Below are positions 1-11,716 of a stretch of DNA of 64,000 nt, in pieces. Position 1 is the first letter of the stretch, and every line of letters starts with the position of its first letter. The DNA lies in contig CM060958.1 in assembly GCA_030765055.1 (NCBI GenBank), forward strand, positions 362,001 through 426,000. The letters run 5' to 3'. Source of the DNA: Mantis religiosa (lineage: Eukaryota; Arthropoda; Insecta; Mantodea; Mantidae). The notes below the pieces were generated by a model. The model was not told where the DNA came from. It searched no databases and saw nothing but the letters and a program-made list of their open reading frames with translations. The translations under genes were made by a program, and so were the position numbers.

Positions 1-575
1 AGTGAAGTTATTTTAGACAGTTCATTGGATATATTCGTTGATTTTGTGTTAAAAGTTTTAAATTTAAAATATTTGAGCCATATATAACAGACCATGTAAG
101 ATAAGTAGTTTCCAGTTTAATATTGATATGTTCTCCCATGTTGTTAATTTATTTTGGTTTATCACTCATTTTAATAATTTTAGATTAGAATCAATGTCTT
201 GTTTCAATCTGATGTTTCAAAAGTGTTCTTTGACTCTGGATTTATTGATTTATTATACATTGATCCACATCCAAAGTTATTAAAAGGAGTGATAAACAAA
301 ATAAATTGACAACATGAGAGAACATATTAATATGGAAAAATAAGAACAGAGTAATAAACTTTGAAATCCCAACAGTAGATAATTTGACTAAGAAGTTCAT
401 AGTTTCACCACCAGAGAGAGCAGACAACAACAAATGACAGCTGGAAAGAGAAGATGGGGGCAATTGTCCTTGAAACTAGTCTCTCAATAATATAAAAAAA
501 TAAGAGAAGAGTATCATAAACCAACTACAAATAATTTTTTTGATTAATTTTTGACGCCACTGTTACTAAATTACA
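1..575. mobile_element. PLE family C, inverted-pair fragment cut by the window start
   Basis: Bases 1 to about 244 read as the minus-strand GIY-YIG/C-terminal region of a Penelope-like element. From about 245 the sequence flips to the plus strand and runs through the C-terminus, a degenerate ribozyme region (about 435-475) and the 3' tail with CACTGT near 556. The same sequence is much better preserved at 46148-47782. Frameshifts and stops make it non-coding. Confidence 0.85.
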
Positions 576-1085
576 CACGCACACACACGTTGATTATTAG
601 GGATAGTAGAGGAACATACACTGGAAGAGAGCGCAGAGGTAAGACGGTGAACGGCTGTGTCAATAGCATCCGAGTACCCTGTTGATAAGATGTGTGGAGT
701 GCAGCATTCAGATGTGTGCGAAAACAGTCCCAGTTGACAAAAACATTGATGAACTGCGGAGTTTGTGGCAAAATGTCAGGAAGAAGGAAACAGTAGTTTG
801 ATACACTAGAGCAATTTGCATGAAGTGTTCACTATAACCATTGACAAGGAGTATGTTAAATTCCTATCAGACTCCAATGATGAAAATGTGTAGGTTTGGC
901 AAATCCTGACTAATATCCTTAGAGTATATGATCTGCTATTAAGACACCTGCTTTATGCGCTTCTTGTTTATTGCTCTGACCTCCCAATAGCGTTGTGTTA
1001 CATTAGATTACATGGGTTCACTTGTAACCACAAAGAACTGTGAACATTGAACATGTCCAGAGATGTACAGTATATATTTGACAAT
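576..1085. other. Unassigned intergenic sequence
   Basis: I see no gene, recognisable repeat or RNA here. A short CA-rich run at 573-588 follows the PLE tail. Confidence 0.5.
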
Positions 1086-1199
1086 TTAACATAAGAGACA
1101 CATTCTACACAGTACTGCCATAAGTTCTGTCAGTACTTTCAATACATATAACTACTAAATAAAACAATGCATACTCATTGATATACATATATTCTGAAA

Positions 1200-1735
1200 G
1201 AACACAGAAAATGCTACAAATTGATTCAACTCTTTTCAAAATCATCACCACATGTGGCAACACAGCGATGAAGACGTTCAGACCACACATCAATAGCTGC
1301 ACAAATTGTGTCCAGTGGAATTTTTTTCACAGTCAACCTGACTGATTTTTTTAACATCTCAATATTGCGATGCCGTTTTTGACGTGCTATTGCCTTAAGC
1401 TTCTGCCATAGAGAATAATCCAATAGATTGAGAATGCACCTCTGATGCTCAGCGCCAGATAACCGCCCCATACCGTGACAGAAGCAGGGTGATGTCCTCG
1501 CTGCACACATGGAACTTTGTCTCTTGCTTCCTTGGAGGGCCGTGCATACACATGATCGTTTTGCTTGTTAAACGACTCTTCCATGGTGAACATTGTTTCA
1601 TCTGTGAAAAGAATGTTGTGAACCTGACTCTCCTCGTACATTGTCAACAAAGCCTGGGATTGTACCCAGCATACCTCCTTTAATTTTTTGGTTAGTAAAT
1701 GCTGTGTGTACCTTATTACTTTAGTTAATTGATGG
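1200..1735 (-). pseudogene. Tc1/mariner (DDE_3-type) transposase remnant with internal deletion
   Basis: Two minus-strand reading frames join into one decayed transposase. The upstream part (about 1500-1700) carries the catalytic-domain motif LFTDET followed by FNKQND, and RGHHPASVTVWGG further on. The downstream part (1226-1470) carries LLDYSLW and the family C-terminus with KRHRNIE and AAIDVWSERL. The segment between VWGG and the third acidic residue is deleted and the frame changes near 1500. The expected SPDLNPLDY block is eroded. Its N-terminal end abuts a SINE-A tail at about 1712, so the apparent start codon there belongs to the SINE. Not functional. Confidence 0.8.
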
Positions 1736-1926
1736 GAATTAATCATTTCTCCACACTAGCCGTATATAGGCAAAGGTTTCTGATAGAGTCAACATGAAAA
1801 ATTCAATGCCATGGCCTGGATTTGAACCACAGATCTCCTGGTTTCCGTCCAGTCACTCTTACTCTTTGAGCTACCATGTCCAACGTGCCGTCCTGACATT
1901 AAATGGTGAAGCCTGGGACTCTAGTA
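1712..1926 (-). repeat. SINE-A copy, minus strand
   Basis: The tRNA-like head (box B complement GGATTTGAACC near 1815) is followed by the family tail ending in the complement of CATCAATTAACTAAAG. It is joined back to back with the plus-strand copy at 1926-2210. The flip lies in the short palindromic segment TACTTACAATAGTAAGT. Confidence 0.8.
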
Positions 1927-2210
1927 CTTACAATAGTAAGTCGCCAAAAATGGTGTATCTCAGATGCGAGAGCCCCTAGTGGTATACCGGGGAATATACG
2001 AGTCAAATGGAGAATTTAATGTCATGACAGCAAGTTGGCCATGGTAGCTCAATGGGTAAGAGCGACTGGACGGAAACCAGGAGATCCATGGTTCAAATCC
2101 CGGCCATAGCATTGAATTTTTCATGTTGACTTTGTACATCAAAAACCTTAGCCTATATACAGCTAGTGTGGAGATATGATTAATTTCCATCAATTAACTA
2201 AAGTAATAAG
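1926..2210 (+). repeat. SINE-A copy, plus strand
   Basis: A tRNA-like head at about 2037-2110 has box A (TGGTAGCTCAATGGG) and box B (GGTTCAAATCC). It is followed by GAATTTTTC, a Pol III-type terminator, and the family tail. Same family as the 313-bp array at 56411-60314, with clear divergence, so this copy is older. Confidence 0.8.
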
Positions 2211-2574
2211 AGTAGCTCTGCTTCCATAAAGTCCCTGGGAATGGCAGCAGTTCCAGTATGTGAGCTGTCCAGCTGGGGACCAAGCTCTGTGTGGTTGAGG
2301 GAAGTCAGGATAAGGCGGATAAGCTAGTGACAAGTGGCAACGCTTGCATAAACATAAATTATCACGTGAGATTGTTATTGTTTCTTACACAGGCAAAGCA
2401 GATGATGATGTCGCAGAGCCTCTTCAATTCCCTTTGAGTAGAACACCATCATACCCTCATACCACCCCCACTCAGCTCTATTGGACTTACTTTAAATGCG
2501 AGGAATTTATCACAGTATAGCTACTCTACACACAAGGGTTACTCTCAACTCTTTTCAATAAACACAATAACATT
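2211..2574. other. Unassigned intergenic sequence
   Basis: No gene, RNA or recognisable repeat seen. Confidence 0.45.
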
Positions 2575-2830
2575 TCAGAAAATTAGAGCTGATCATTGAA
2601 TGTTTTCAAAGTATTCTCCTATGTATTTTGTATACCATCTCATTCTTTCAAATGCTAAGTACCATTCTTCTTTGGAGAGAGTGCAAATACATTCTTTGTA
2701 AGCAATTTACTTACAGTTTCAGATGATTCAAATTGTTGACCTCAAATTTTTTCTTTCATTTTGGGGAATAGAAAAGTCACATGAGGCCAAATCTAGCCTA
2801 GGCATACATGAGGCCAAATATAGGATGGGA
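2575..2830 (-). pseudogene. Mariner-type transposase C-terminal relic
   Basis: Minus-strand frames show DLASCDFSIPQNE (compare the mariner DLAPxDxxLFP motif) and, after a frame change, EEWYLAFERMRW followed by IGEYFEN, the usual mariner C-terminal pattern. Stops and frameshifts interrupt it and neither terminal repeat is visible. The open frame running on past 2830 has no mariner similarity. Confidence 0.55.
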
Positions 2831-3239
2831 CACATGCAAAAATGGAGTTTGTTTCTCATCAGATTGGAGAGAGATGCAACAAAATTCCATGCAGACCGGC
2901 TTTTGTTCTCAGTTAATCCTGGGAGCTCCTTACACAGCTTGATACTGAAATGCCCAAGATGTATCCTAAGGGGAGAGGGCATACTCTCCTTGGTTGTGCA
3001 GAGTGTCCCACGTAGATCTGGACATGACTAAATACGATAACTCTACCATGTCTATGTCTAATATCCACATATGTTTTTTAGAATTTTTATCATGTTATGA
3101 AGACCATTTTATAATTTATACTGAATGGTGTTGGTTGTGCTAATGTGTGTGTGTGTGGAACCGAACCGTATATATTCAGATTCCATACTAGCACTTTCAT
3201 TTATACTGCAAAGTTTTATGCAATATACCGGGCCATTTT

Positions 3240-3870
3240 ACAAGTACGTTGACGAAAGTTGGGGGACTGCTTGATCCTGAGTGATTCCCTCAGTGCACTT
3301 CAAAGCTTATGGCAGATGTACAACTACCACCCCATTGTGCAGCATATCCAGGATGCCCTCCATGTTTTACACGCTTCTGGCGTTAGCGTGGTGTGTGCAT
3401 GGATCCCTGGTCACGTAGGCTTGTGGGGGAATGAAATGGCAGATTCAGCAGCCAAGACGGCTACCATGAAGCCTAGGGTTGGAGTACCATCTGTGACATC
3501 GGAAGATTTTAGGGCTTTATTGCGGAGAGCTGTGCAAACCCGCTGGCAGGAAGAGTGGTCCGCTCTCTGCAGCAATAAACTTACATCTGTGAAAGAACTT
3601 CCGATTCCCTGGGTTACCTTCTGTCGTTCATCTCATTGTGAGGAGGTGAGTTTGGCTTGGTTACGCATTGGGCACTGCTTTTTTATGCAGAGTTTTCTGT
3701 TTAGAAAGGAGCCTGCTCCAGTTTGTCTGTTTGTAACAAAACGTTATCTGTCCAACACATGCTGCTAGAGTGTTTTTGCCTAGCACACCTTAGGACATCT
3801 CTGCAGCTGCTGGCCAGCTTTGCAGAAATGTTAGCGGATAACAAAGGAAGTGGAGAAGGTTTTTAGGTTC
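3240..3870 (+). pseudogene. Non-LTR retrotransposon 3' fragment: RNase H domain (Jockey/I-like)
   Basis: A 5'-truncated fragment with RNase H motifs: LILSDSLSALQSL with its acidic residue, then the AWIPGHVGLWGNEMAD block about 50 residues later. A C-terminal region follows with EEVSLAWLRIGH and a degenerate cysteine segment. This order is standard for the RNase H and distal part of Jockey/I-group LINE ORF2. No RT or endonuclease is present. A (CAT)n microsatellite 130 bp downstream may be the element's 3' repeat tail. Confidence 0.8.
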
Positions 3871-4005
3871 TTTTCTAGGTTAGATTTTAGAATTTAGTGA
3901 AAATAATTTTTTGCAGTTTGGATTTATATTTCTTTATATTTTATTTTTGTAAGTTTATTTACACTTGTATAACCGCTGCAGTTGAGTGCCCTTGTAGGTA
4001 CATAT

Positions 4006-4104
<99 letters not shown>
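4006..4104. repeat. (ATC)n microsatellite, about 33 units
   Basis: An uninterrupted ATC/CAT run of roughly 99 bases. Reading frames through it give poly-His or poly-Ile, which are not genes. It may be the 3' tail of the LINE fragment just upstream. Confidence 0.97.
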
Positions 4105-4278
4105 TCAATTAATCAACTCAACAAGATGTCCACTCTTTCTCTCTTACTTTACATAATATGGAAATTCTCTCGCTTAAGATCTATCTATCCCAGTACCTAG
4201 CATAGCAACATCACATACTACAACTCATTGTCTATTCTCACAACTTTCAGAGTGAACCCTGTATTATTGTACAATATA

Positions 4279-4625
4279 GTTAGTTAGTTACTAACACTCC
4301 CCACATGGCAACCTTGGCCTTCGGGGTAACCTCACCCCACCAAGTGATGACCGGACCCATTTCTCAGGTGGAGGCACCCAGAGGGCGGTGTCCATTACCT
4401 CCGATGATAGGGTGATAGTGAAGATGGCGGTGAGGTGAGAGGACCTACAGTTTTTACCGTGGACTCCGAACCACGTTGGGCATAGGGGATACTTCACGTG
4501 TGCTAGACAGAGGTGAAGGCGTGGATAGGGCCGACTTAAAATCGCCAACCCCAGAGCCGGGAATCGAACTCGGGACCCTTAGAACGGGAGCCGCGAACGA
4601 AACCACCGCGCTACCCCGGCGCCCC
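4279..4625 (-). repeat. SINE-B, tRNA-derived, with 14-bp target duplication
   Basis: On the minus strand the head reads GGGGTAGCGCGGTGG (box A region) and GAGTTCGATTCCCGG (box B). The 3' end is a short GTTA/TAAC-rich tail at 4279-4295. TATTGTACAATATA flanks it at 4265-4278 and 4626-4639, an exact 14-bp duplication that defines the insertion. Confidence 0.92.
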
Positions 4626-4639
4626 TATTGTACAATATA

Positions 4640-4985
4640 TATATATGAATATGAATATAGCTCTGCCTATTGCAAATTTTGGTATTTAGAAGTCTTCATG
4701 GTGAATCAGCAGAAGTGCTACTCCAACATGTAAAGAAAGCTCTATGATATTCTTGAACACTGATGCACACTTTAGTGGCTTGAAATAAAAATGTGTACTA
4801 CAAACTATAACATTAGCTATCACCATCATTATTATATATTTGGAAAGGATAACAGTAGGCAGTTCATGTGCTACACTTATATGACTTTCTCTATTATTTC
4901 TACAAACACTTATGCCTTATCTACTTTATATTAATCAGGATTAACCATTCTATTGTTAATTTTATTGTATTTAAAGTGAATATGG
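4640..4985. other. Unassigned, AT-rich
   Basis: Begins with a short AT repeat. No gene or repeat family recognised. Confidence 0.45.
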
Positions 4986-4989
4986 GAAT

Positions 4990-5066
4990 ACAGTGACAGT
5001 AGCCCACCTCTGTAGCATGTCTGGCTCAAGTCCAAGAGGTCACAAGTTCGAATCTCGGTCATGCTG
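4990..5066 (+). repeat. tRNA-derived SINE head fragment
   Basis: GTAGCATGTCTGGCTC (box A-like) and AAGTTCGAATCTCGG (box B) are correctly spaced. The body is cut off by the PLE insertion that follows. Confidence 0.55.
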
Positions 5067-5080
5067 ACCTATCTGGATAA

Positions 5081-6226
5081 TTATTAAATTATAGGTGAGT
5101 CATATTTTTACACATCAGCTTCACTTACGTACCTAATTTGAGGGCATGTTTCGCGAACCATCATTCGCATCGTCAGCTCTTATGCGACTAAAGCTTGATC
5201 CAGTGGTGTGTGTAGTTCTGGAGTTGCTGCTGCCATCTGTTGATTTTGTGCTGAATTTAAATGTGGGGTTGTCTTCTGACGGGATTTCAAAGTTCATTAG
5301 TTGGTTTTTATGTTTATCTATGTGTATTCTCTCCCATATGACGAGTTCACTTTGTTTTTGTACGTATTTTAGTAATGTGGTGCTATCTTCAATTTCATGA
5401 TTTTCAGACCAGAAATGAGCTGCTATTGTAACTTAGGTGCCCAAAATGTTCTTTCTTTCTAGTGCCTATGTTTCCTTTTGTCCCCCCCTATGTAAATGTT
5501 TTCACAGTCTTTACACTTAATCTTGTAAATGCCTGACTTTTCTTCTGCTTTTATCTTATCACTATTATTACTGTTGAGTAGGTTTTTAATGTTGTAATTG
5601 CTTTTTTACAATATAACATTGGTTATATTGTATTTCTTGAATATTTTTTGGAACTTTTTTGTGGCTCAGGGATGGTAAGTAAATTTAGCAAATCTAATTT
5701 CTTGTTTTATTGGTGAAAGAGCTGTGATCTGTTTTAATCTTTTTTGAAGATTGAATGATTTTAGTTTTTTATGTACAAGACTTTTTCCATATCCATTATT
5801 AATTGCAGTTTTTAAGATTTGGTGGTATTCTTTTAGATATTCTTGCTGGCTGAGGGGTATATTTACTAATCTGTGTGTGAGACTGTTGATGGTGGCATGT
5901 TTGTGTGGAATTGGGTTGAAACTATTTGCTCTGATGTAATTCTCTGTGTGTGTTGCTTTCCTATGGATACCAAATTCTAGTTTTTCATTGTTTTTTGTGA
6001 TTTTAAGGTCTAAAAAAGGTAGAGTACAGTCCTCTTCAGTTTCTACTGTGAATTGCATGCTGGTTTCTTGAAGGTTGAGTAGTTTCAAAGCATCATCTAT
6101 TTGTTTGTAGTGCACTATTGCAAAGATGTCGTCTACGTATCAGTACCATGTTTTAAAAATACGACTCATCTATAATTTAATAATTATTTTGCTTCACTGT
6201 GGTGTTCCAATACAGTTAAATTTCTA
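5081..6226 (-). mobile_element. PLE family A, asymmetric inverted unit
   Basis: A long minus-strand arm (5081-6156) covers the ribozyme, the GIY-YIG region and the RT C-terminal region upstream of it, truncated just before the YVDD motif. At 6150-6160 it switches to a short plus-strand arm (to 6226) holding only the 3' terminus and the tail with CACTGT (6195-6200). The switch occurs at a shared AAAAATA stretch. Flanking direct repeats are CTATCTGGATAA (5069-5080) and CTATCTGAATAA (6227-6238). The protein-coding part carries frameshifts. Confidence 0.9.
5140..5179 (-). ncRNA. Hammerhead ribozyme-like motif (PLE-A)
   Basis: The minus strand reads GAG-CTGACGA, stem II GCGAA/TTCGC, GAAA, CATG, then CCCTC. 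The conserved CUGANGA and GAAA cores are intact and stem I is GAG/CTC. The cleavage triplet GUC has become GCC, so this copy is probably inactive. Hammerhead ribozymes at PLE termini are established in the literature. Confidence 0.75.
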
Positions 6227-6239
6227 CTATCTGAATAAG

Positions 6240-8100
6240 TTTTGTTCCCGGGGTTATCCCTTATCCTGAGCTCTATGTATTTATTTGAACAATATGACTT
6301 AATGTTGGAGGTTTTCTCTTACACTGAAAGATGAATCTCTGGTAACTCAAAGTACCCTGTACTTATTTCAACATCATTTCATTCATCATCTGATATGACT
6401 TAATGTTGGAGGTTTTCCAAATTATCCTAAAAGATGAATGTCTGGTAACTCTAAGCTCTATGTACCCTGTACTTATTTGAAGATCATTTCATTCAACGTC
6501 CGATATGACTTAACGTTGGAGGTTTTCTCTTATACTGAAAGATGAATCTTTGGTAACTCTAAGCTCTATGTACCCTGTACTTATTTAAACATCATTTTTT
6601 TTCCCTTGTTCCGTTTATACCCCGCCTTGAACTCCTATGGTCATATCGGCGGCCGTTCTCCTTTGGAACATACTAAAGGTGTTAACTCGTTATCTTTGGT
6701 TTTTAATCATTACATCACACACACATTCACACTCTCATACATACTTTCAGACTCTGGGGAAGATGGGGAATTATCTTGGTCAGAGAAAAATCCCCACCCC
6801 CACTGCCGGGAATCGAACCCGGGACCCCTAGCACGGCAGGCAGGTGCTCTACCGACTGAGCTACGGGGCCAGACTTAAACATCATTTCATTCATCGTCTG
6901 ATATGACTTAACGTTGGAGGTTTTCTCTTATACTGAAAGATGAATCTCTGGTAAATCTAAGCTCTATGTACCCTGTATTCATTTGAACATCATTTCATTC
7001 ATCGTCCGATATGGCTTGACGTTGGAGGTTTTCTCTTATCCTGAAAGATGAATCTCTGGTAACTCTAAGCTCTATGTACCCTGTACTTATTTGAACATCG
7101 TTTCATTCATCGTCCGATATGACGTAACATTGGAGGTTTTCTCTTATCCTGAAAGATGAATATCTAGTAACTCTAAGCTCTATTTACCCTGTACTCATTT
7201 GAACATCATTTCATTCATTGTCCAATATGGCTTGACGTTGGAGGTGTTCTCTTATCCTGAAAGATGAATCTCAGGTAACTCTAAGCTCTGTGTACCCTGT
7301 ACTTATTTGAACATTGTTTCAGTCATCGTCCAATATGACTTAACATTGGTAGTTTTCTCTTATCCTGAAAGATGAATATCTAGTAACTCTAAGCTCTATG
7401 TACCCTGTACTCATTTGAACATCATTTCATTCATCGTCCGATATGACTTAACGTTGGAGGTTTTCTCTTATCCTGAAAGATGAATGTCTGATAACTCTAA
7501 GCTCTGTGTACCCTGTACTCATTTGAACATCATTTCATTCATCATCCGATATGACTTAACTTTGGAGGTTTTCTCTTATCCTGAAAGATGAATATTTGGT
7601 AACTCCAAGCTCTATGTACCCTGTATTCATTTGAACGTCATTTCATTCATCGTCCGATATTACTTAACATTGGAGGTTTTCTCTTAACCTGAAAGATGAA
7701 TGTCTAGAACTCTAAGCTCCATTTACCCTGTACTCATTTGAACATCATTTCATTCATTGTCTGATGTGACTTAACGATGAAGGTTTTCTCTTATCCTGAA
7801 AGATGAATGTCTGGTAACTCTAAGCTCTATGTACCCTGTACTCATTTGAACATCATTTCATTCATTGTCTGATATGACAACGTTGGAGGTTTTCTCTTAT
7901 CCTGAAAGATGAATGTCTGGTAAATCTAAGCTCTATGTCTCCTGTACTCATTTGAACATCATTTCATTCATCATCTGATATGACTTAACGTTGGAGGTTT
8001 TCTCTTGTCCTTAAAGATGAATGTCTGATAACTCTAAGCTCTATGTACCCTGTACTTATTTGAACATCATTTCATTCATTGTCTGATGTGACTTAGTATT
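6240..8100. repeat. 108-bp minisatellite array, about 14-15 units
   Basis: Diverged tandem units of about 108 bases carry the recurring blocks GTACCCTGTACTCATTTGAAC, CATCATTTCATTCATCGTC, ACGTTGGAGGTTTTCTCTTA and CTGAAAGATGAAT. The units differ from each other by several percent and there is no open frame. A SINE (6598-6874) is inserted in it. Confidence 0.93.
6598..6874 (-). repeat. SINE-D, tRNA-derived, inserted in the minisatellite
   Basis: On the minus strand the head contains GTAGCTCAGTCGGTAGAGC (box A) and GGGTTCGATTCCCGGC (box B). TTAAACATCATTT flanks it at 6585-6597 and 6875-6887, a 13-bp target duplication made of minisatellite sequence. The 3' end is T-rich. Confidence 0.92.
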
Positions 8101-8635
8101 GGTAGACACGAATTGGAACAAAAAAAGTGATAGCATAATGTTTTAAACAGCTGGTTGCTATGTGATAACTGTATGTTCAAGAGATAATAAAATAATTGCT
8201 TCCTATTTGACAAAAGTATGAGTATTGGAACATTCAAACAAATAACAAGGAATTCTCAGAAAACATGCACTCCACACACAAAAAAATATGTATTTGACAT
8301 TAATTGTATATTTTAACAATATTTATTATTGTAAGATTTTGTCTAGTTTTTACAGTTTACCAATTATATAAATCATCCACAATCATGAATGACATCTGGG
8401 GATTCAAGATAAAGATTTTATTTAGTGAACCATCTTTTTTTAAATCAAAATTTGGAAATTTGTCTTGAAAATCCATGGTAGATGCTGAACTTAAATGCGA
8501 AATTTAGTTTTTAATCAAATTTTCCTTTTTAAGTTATACTGTTCATGGACACACATAGAACTCTTTGTAATTTTTTTTTTTTTTTTTAATTTAGAATTTC
8601 ATAAAATCTATAAAGGAATATCATTTTGTATAAGG
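8101..8635. other. Unassigned AT-rich sequence
   Basis: Contains a T run near 8570-8587. No gene, RNA or repeat family recognised. Confidence 0.45.
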
Positions 8636-8639
8636 CAGG

Positions 8640-9990
8640 ATCAAGGGAGTGTTACGGAAGGGGTAGAGCAAAAAATAGGTTTAAGGTAGGACTGAAAATT
8701 GAGTTCCATATTATTTAATTTGTTTATTGATGATATCCTGGAGAAAGTGGCGAAGAGTACTACACATAACCCGGTAATAGGCAATAAGGAGATTCCAGGC
8801 TTCTTATATGCAGATGACCTTGTGATAGGATCAATAACTATAATAGGACTGCAAAAGGCAATTGATGAAGTGCAAAGATTTTGCGAGGAGTGGGGAATAA
8901 GTATAAATATTAGTAAATCTATGATTATGGTTTGTAAAAATAGGGCAACATTAAAAAAGGATGAGAAATGGTTCTTGAGGGGGAAAGAGCTTGAGGTAGT
9001 GAAGGAATTTGAATATTTAGGAGTAAGGCTGAGTAGCAATGGGGAGTGGGGAGTGCATGGTAGGAAAATAATTGCTAAGGGGAAGGCAGCTATGGTAGGA
9101 TTGAGAACCTGTAAAGATAAGTTAGACATGCCGACTAAATGGTTAGAGAGCCTATATGAGACATTGATTTATGCAGTAGAGATTTGGGGAGGCTCAGATT
9201 TAAGTAACAAGGTTGACTATATGTACAAGTTATTCTGTAGAGAAGCTCTCGGATTGACAAGGACGGCTCCAGGTGAAGTAGCACTTCTTGAAATGGGGAA
9301 GACCAGGAGAAAAAGAATAATATTGGAGAGAGTAGTGAAATTTTGGTTTAGCTGTTTGAGAAAGGAGAATGGAAATATTTTAAAGGTATGCATTGAACAG
9401 CAGAGAACATTAGTAAATAAGAATAGTTGGTGGAAAGTGGTAGAAAGAAATATGGACAAAATAGGAATGGAGGATATATGGAGGGCAGGTGAAGGAAATG
9501 GGAGAGGATTTTTGAAACAGGAAAGGACAAGAATGGAAGACATAGAAAGGCAAGAGATATGTGGAAGCATGGAAAACAATAGTTTATTGAAGTTTTACAG
9601 GATTTTGAAAAGGGACTGGGGAAGAGAAGGTTATATAGACAACTGTAGTAGGACTGAAAGGGAGGGATTAGCATGGATGAGAACAGGTATTTATGAAAGG
9701 ATTAAGGTGGAGTGAGGTAGGAATATGTGTATGATGTGGGGGGGGAGGAAGAAAGTGTAGAGCATTATGTAGTAAGATGTGAAGGAGTGGAGGAAGGAGG
9801 TATGGGAGAAAAATTGGGAGGAAGTTGAGAGTAAAATTGTACAATAAGAATGCGGACAGGGAAGCAACGGAATAGGAATAAAAATGTAGGAAGATTTCTA
9901 GGCAAAATGAAAGATAAATGGTTGAGGATAGTTAGAAGCAAAAGTTATGAAGGGGGGGAAGGAAAGATTTTGCAGGGAAAAGTAAGGGAC
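8640..9990 (+). pseudogene. 5'-truncated non-LTR retrotransposon ORF2 (RT C-terminal half)
   Basis: The longest open stretch (8699-9715) starts with the RT block SSILFNLFIDDIL and has the catalytic motif FLYADDLVI at about residue 35. It then shows the thumb region with FEYLGVRLS and a long basic C-terminal region with VVKFWFSCLRKE. Just upstream, in-frame stops replace residues of the conserved QGSxLSP region. After the last stop a cysteine/histidine-like tail (EESVEHYVVRC in another frame) suggests the usual C-terminal knuckle. The 5' end is truncated as expected for LINE insertions. The clade was not resolved. Confidence 0.8.
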
Positions 9991-10060
9991 ACAGGTAACC
10001 CCTCAGTAAAGCATGAGGCTGTTGTGCCAAGCTGGCTGAGGTGTGAAAGAAGATAGTCAC

Positions 10061-11716
10061 TCAATTCTTGTACATAGGTTAAGGAAGGATATTATGTAAA
10101 CAAAAAGGTTCTCTGTACCACATTTATAAATTATTTTCTTATGTACAAAATAAATATCAAATTTAGAATTCAGGGAATCTAAAAATATTTGCTTCTGATA
10201 TCAAGTGTTTGGGTGGAACAGAATACTTATACTTTCACTATCAATTGTTTAAAATTTAAAAAAAGAAAGAGCTAAAGTGGTGATAGTGAAAACATTATAA
10301 AATTAAAATTTTATAGGTTTATGGGCAATTTACGCTATTTTCATATGAGCAAAAATTATGTTTTCTCTGCTATGTATAGTTAGTACGGAAAGTACTGTAT
10401 TTCATACAAAAATATGATGTAGAGATTTCACTGGAAATACACATTTTGAGGTCCCCTGAATAAAAATGTAGGCATATTTAGAACTTGTGATATGTATGAA
10501 CAACACAAATTAAAAGTTGCTTTATGTTGCTTAAACTAAATTTGGTGTATAAGTTAAGCATCTTCTAAGGGTGTGAAGTATTTTAAAGAAATTCCTCCAA
10601 TTTTGGATTATGCTTTAAAGGAACATTTTTCGAAAATTTTATCAAGAAGACTCAAACGATTTTGATTGGCGGGCAATTTACTAAAGATATTTTCAAGGAT
10701 ACCGAATTCTTATCACATACTTTTTCTTTACTGAATCACTTTCGAGATATTCAATAATCCAATAACATTTTCAAGTAGAATTGCGTTATGTCTTGGCCAT
10801 GCAAAGAGAACGGAATTTCAAACGTCACTTTGAGCAGTTTTAAAATATAAAATATATGGCTATCATTACTGTATTCTCATGCTCTCTTCCACTCACAAGA
10901 CAATTGGCAATAAATACGATCACAGAACACCAAACTTGAATAACTTTTACAAGAATAGAGAAAATCATCTGAGTGTAACATAAGTTCTTTTTATATTCTA
11001 TACCATAATTCTTATTTCAAATTTTCATTAACTGCCTAGATATCATTAACCCAATTTTCTGTAAGTACACGAGTATGAAGTTGTAAATATATTTGGCATA
11101 AGCAATAGATAAAACCAAAGATTTTAGCAGAATAAATTATTTGCGTCAGCTTTCCATTCTTTTTCCTAAGCGCATTATAGATAATTTTGAAATTTTCCAT
11201 CCTTAACCTTTATCGATAGTTCACAGTTCGAATTCGGGATCCTGGCCGCATGCAAAAAAACGAGGTTGTGTAATCATTTTCTCCTTTGTACATTTTAAAT
11301 TTAATTTACGATTATATTAATTGTTTTAAAGAGTTATAGAAAAGATGAATGTGAACCGTGACTAAATTAAGTTAGTGATTTGATTCTATTGATTTTTTTT
11401 TCTACCGGAATCCGGCGGATATTCTTTAGACAAAATGGCATCACATTGTGAAAATATCTGGTGAAAGGCATTTAAAGTAATATGTTTTGTGAAAGGCGTT
11501 TTCTTGCTAATTTTATAGTTTTAAAGTAACTAATGATTTGGGTTAATAGCATTTTAACCCGAAAAGGGGCGTAGGAGAAATTTTTTAATAGGTGATGTAA
11601 ACATGGTCAAGGCAAAACATTAGCAGCTATTCCTTATATAATTAATTAGACAGTGTTTTATAGTGTCTTTAAACGTATATTCTGTGCTTAACTAATATTA
11701 CAAGAATCTTGCAATA
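10061..11716. other. 5' flank of the DNAJC14-like gene
   Basis: No coding region or transposon recognised. The AT-rich sequence includes the presumed promoter and 5' untranslated region. A TATCGATA octamer lies at 11211-11218. Confidence 0.5.
11211..11218. promoter_or_regulatory. Candidate DRE (DREF-binding) element TATCGATA
   Basis: A perfect TATCGATA palindrome about 500 bp upstream of the start codon. In Drosophila this octamer is the core site for DREF at housekeeping promoters, and an ubiquitous co-chaperone would suit that class. A given 8-mer is expected about once in a 64-kb window, so position is the only support. Confidence 0.35.

Noticed and set aside
1794..2193. Small ORFs containing MKNSMPWPGFEP-like sequence
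   Set aside because: Antisense or sense translation of SINE-A tRNA-like sequence, a common annotation artefact.
3897..4200. ORFs with long poly-His or poly-Ile
   Set aside because: Translation of the (ATC)n microsatellite.
6598..6874. A genuine tRNA gene at the SINE-D head
   Set aside because: The acceptor stem does not pair fully, it lies inside a SINE body with a target duplication, and a related copy exists at 14105.
4006..8100. CRISPR-like repeated arrays
   Set aside because: Microsatellite and minisatellite repeats without constant-length unique spacers, in a eukaryotic genome.
11226..11256. Cluster of restriction-like sites (GAATTC, GGATCC, GCATGC) resembling a vector polylinker
   Set aside because: No vector sequence flanks it; AGTTCGAATTC also looks like a box B remnant of a decayed tRNA-derived repeat.
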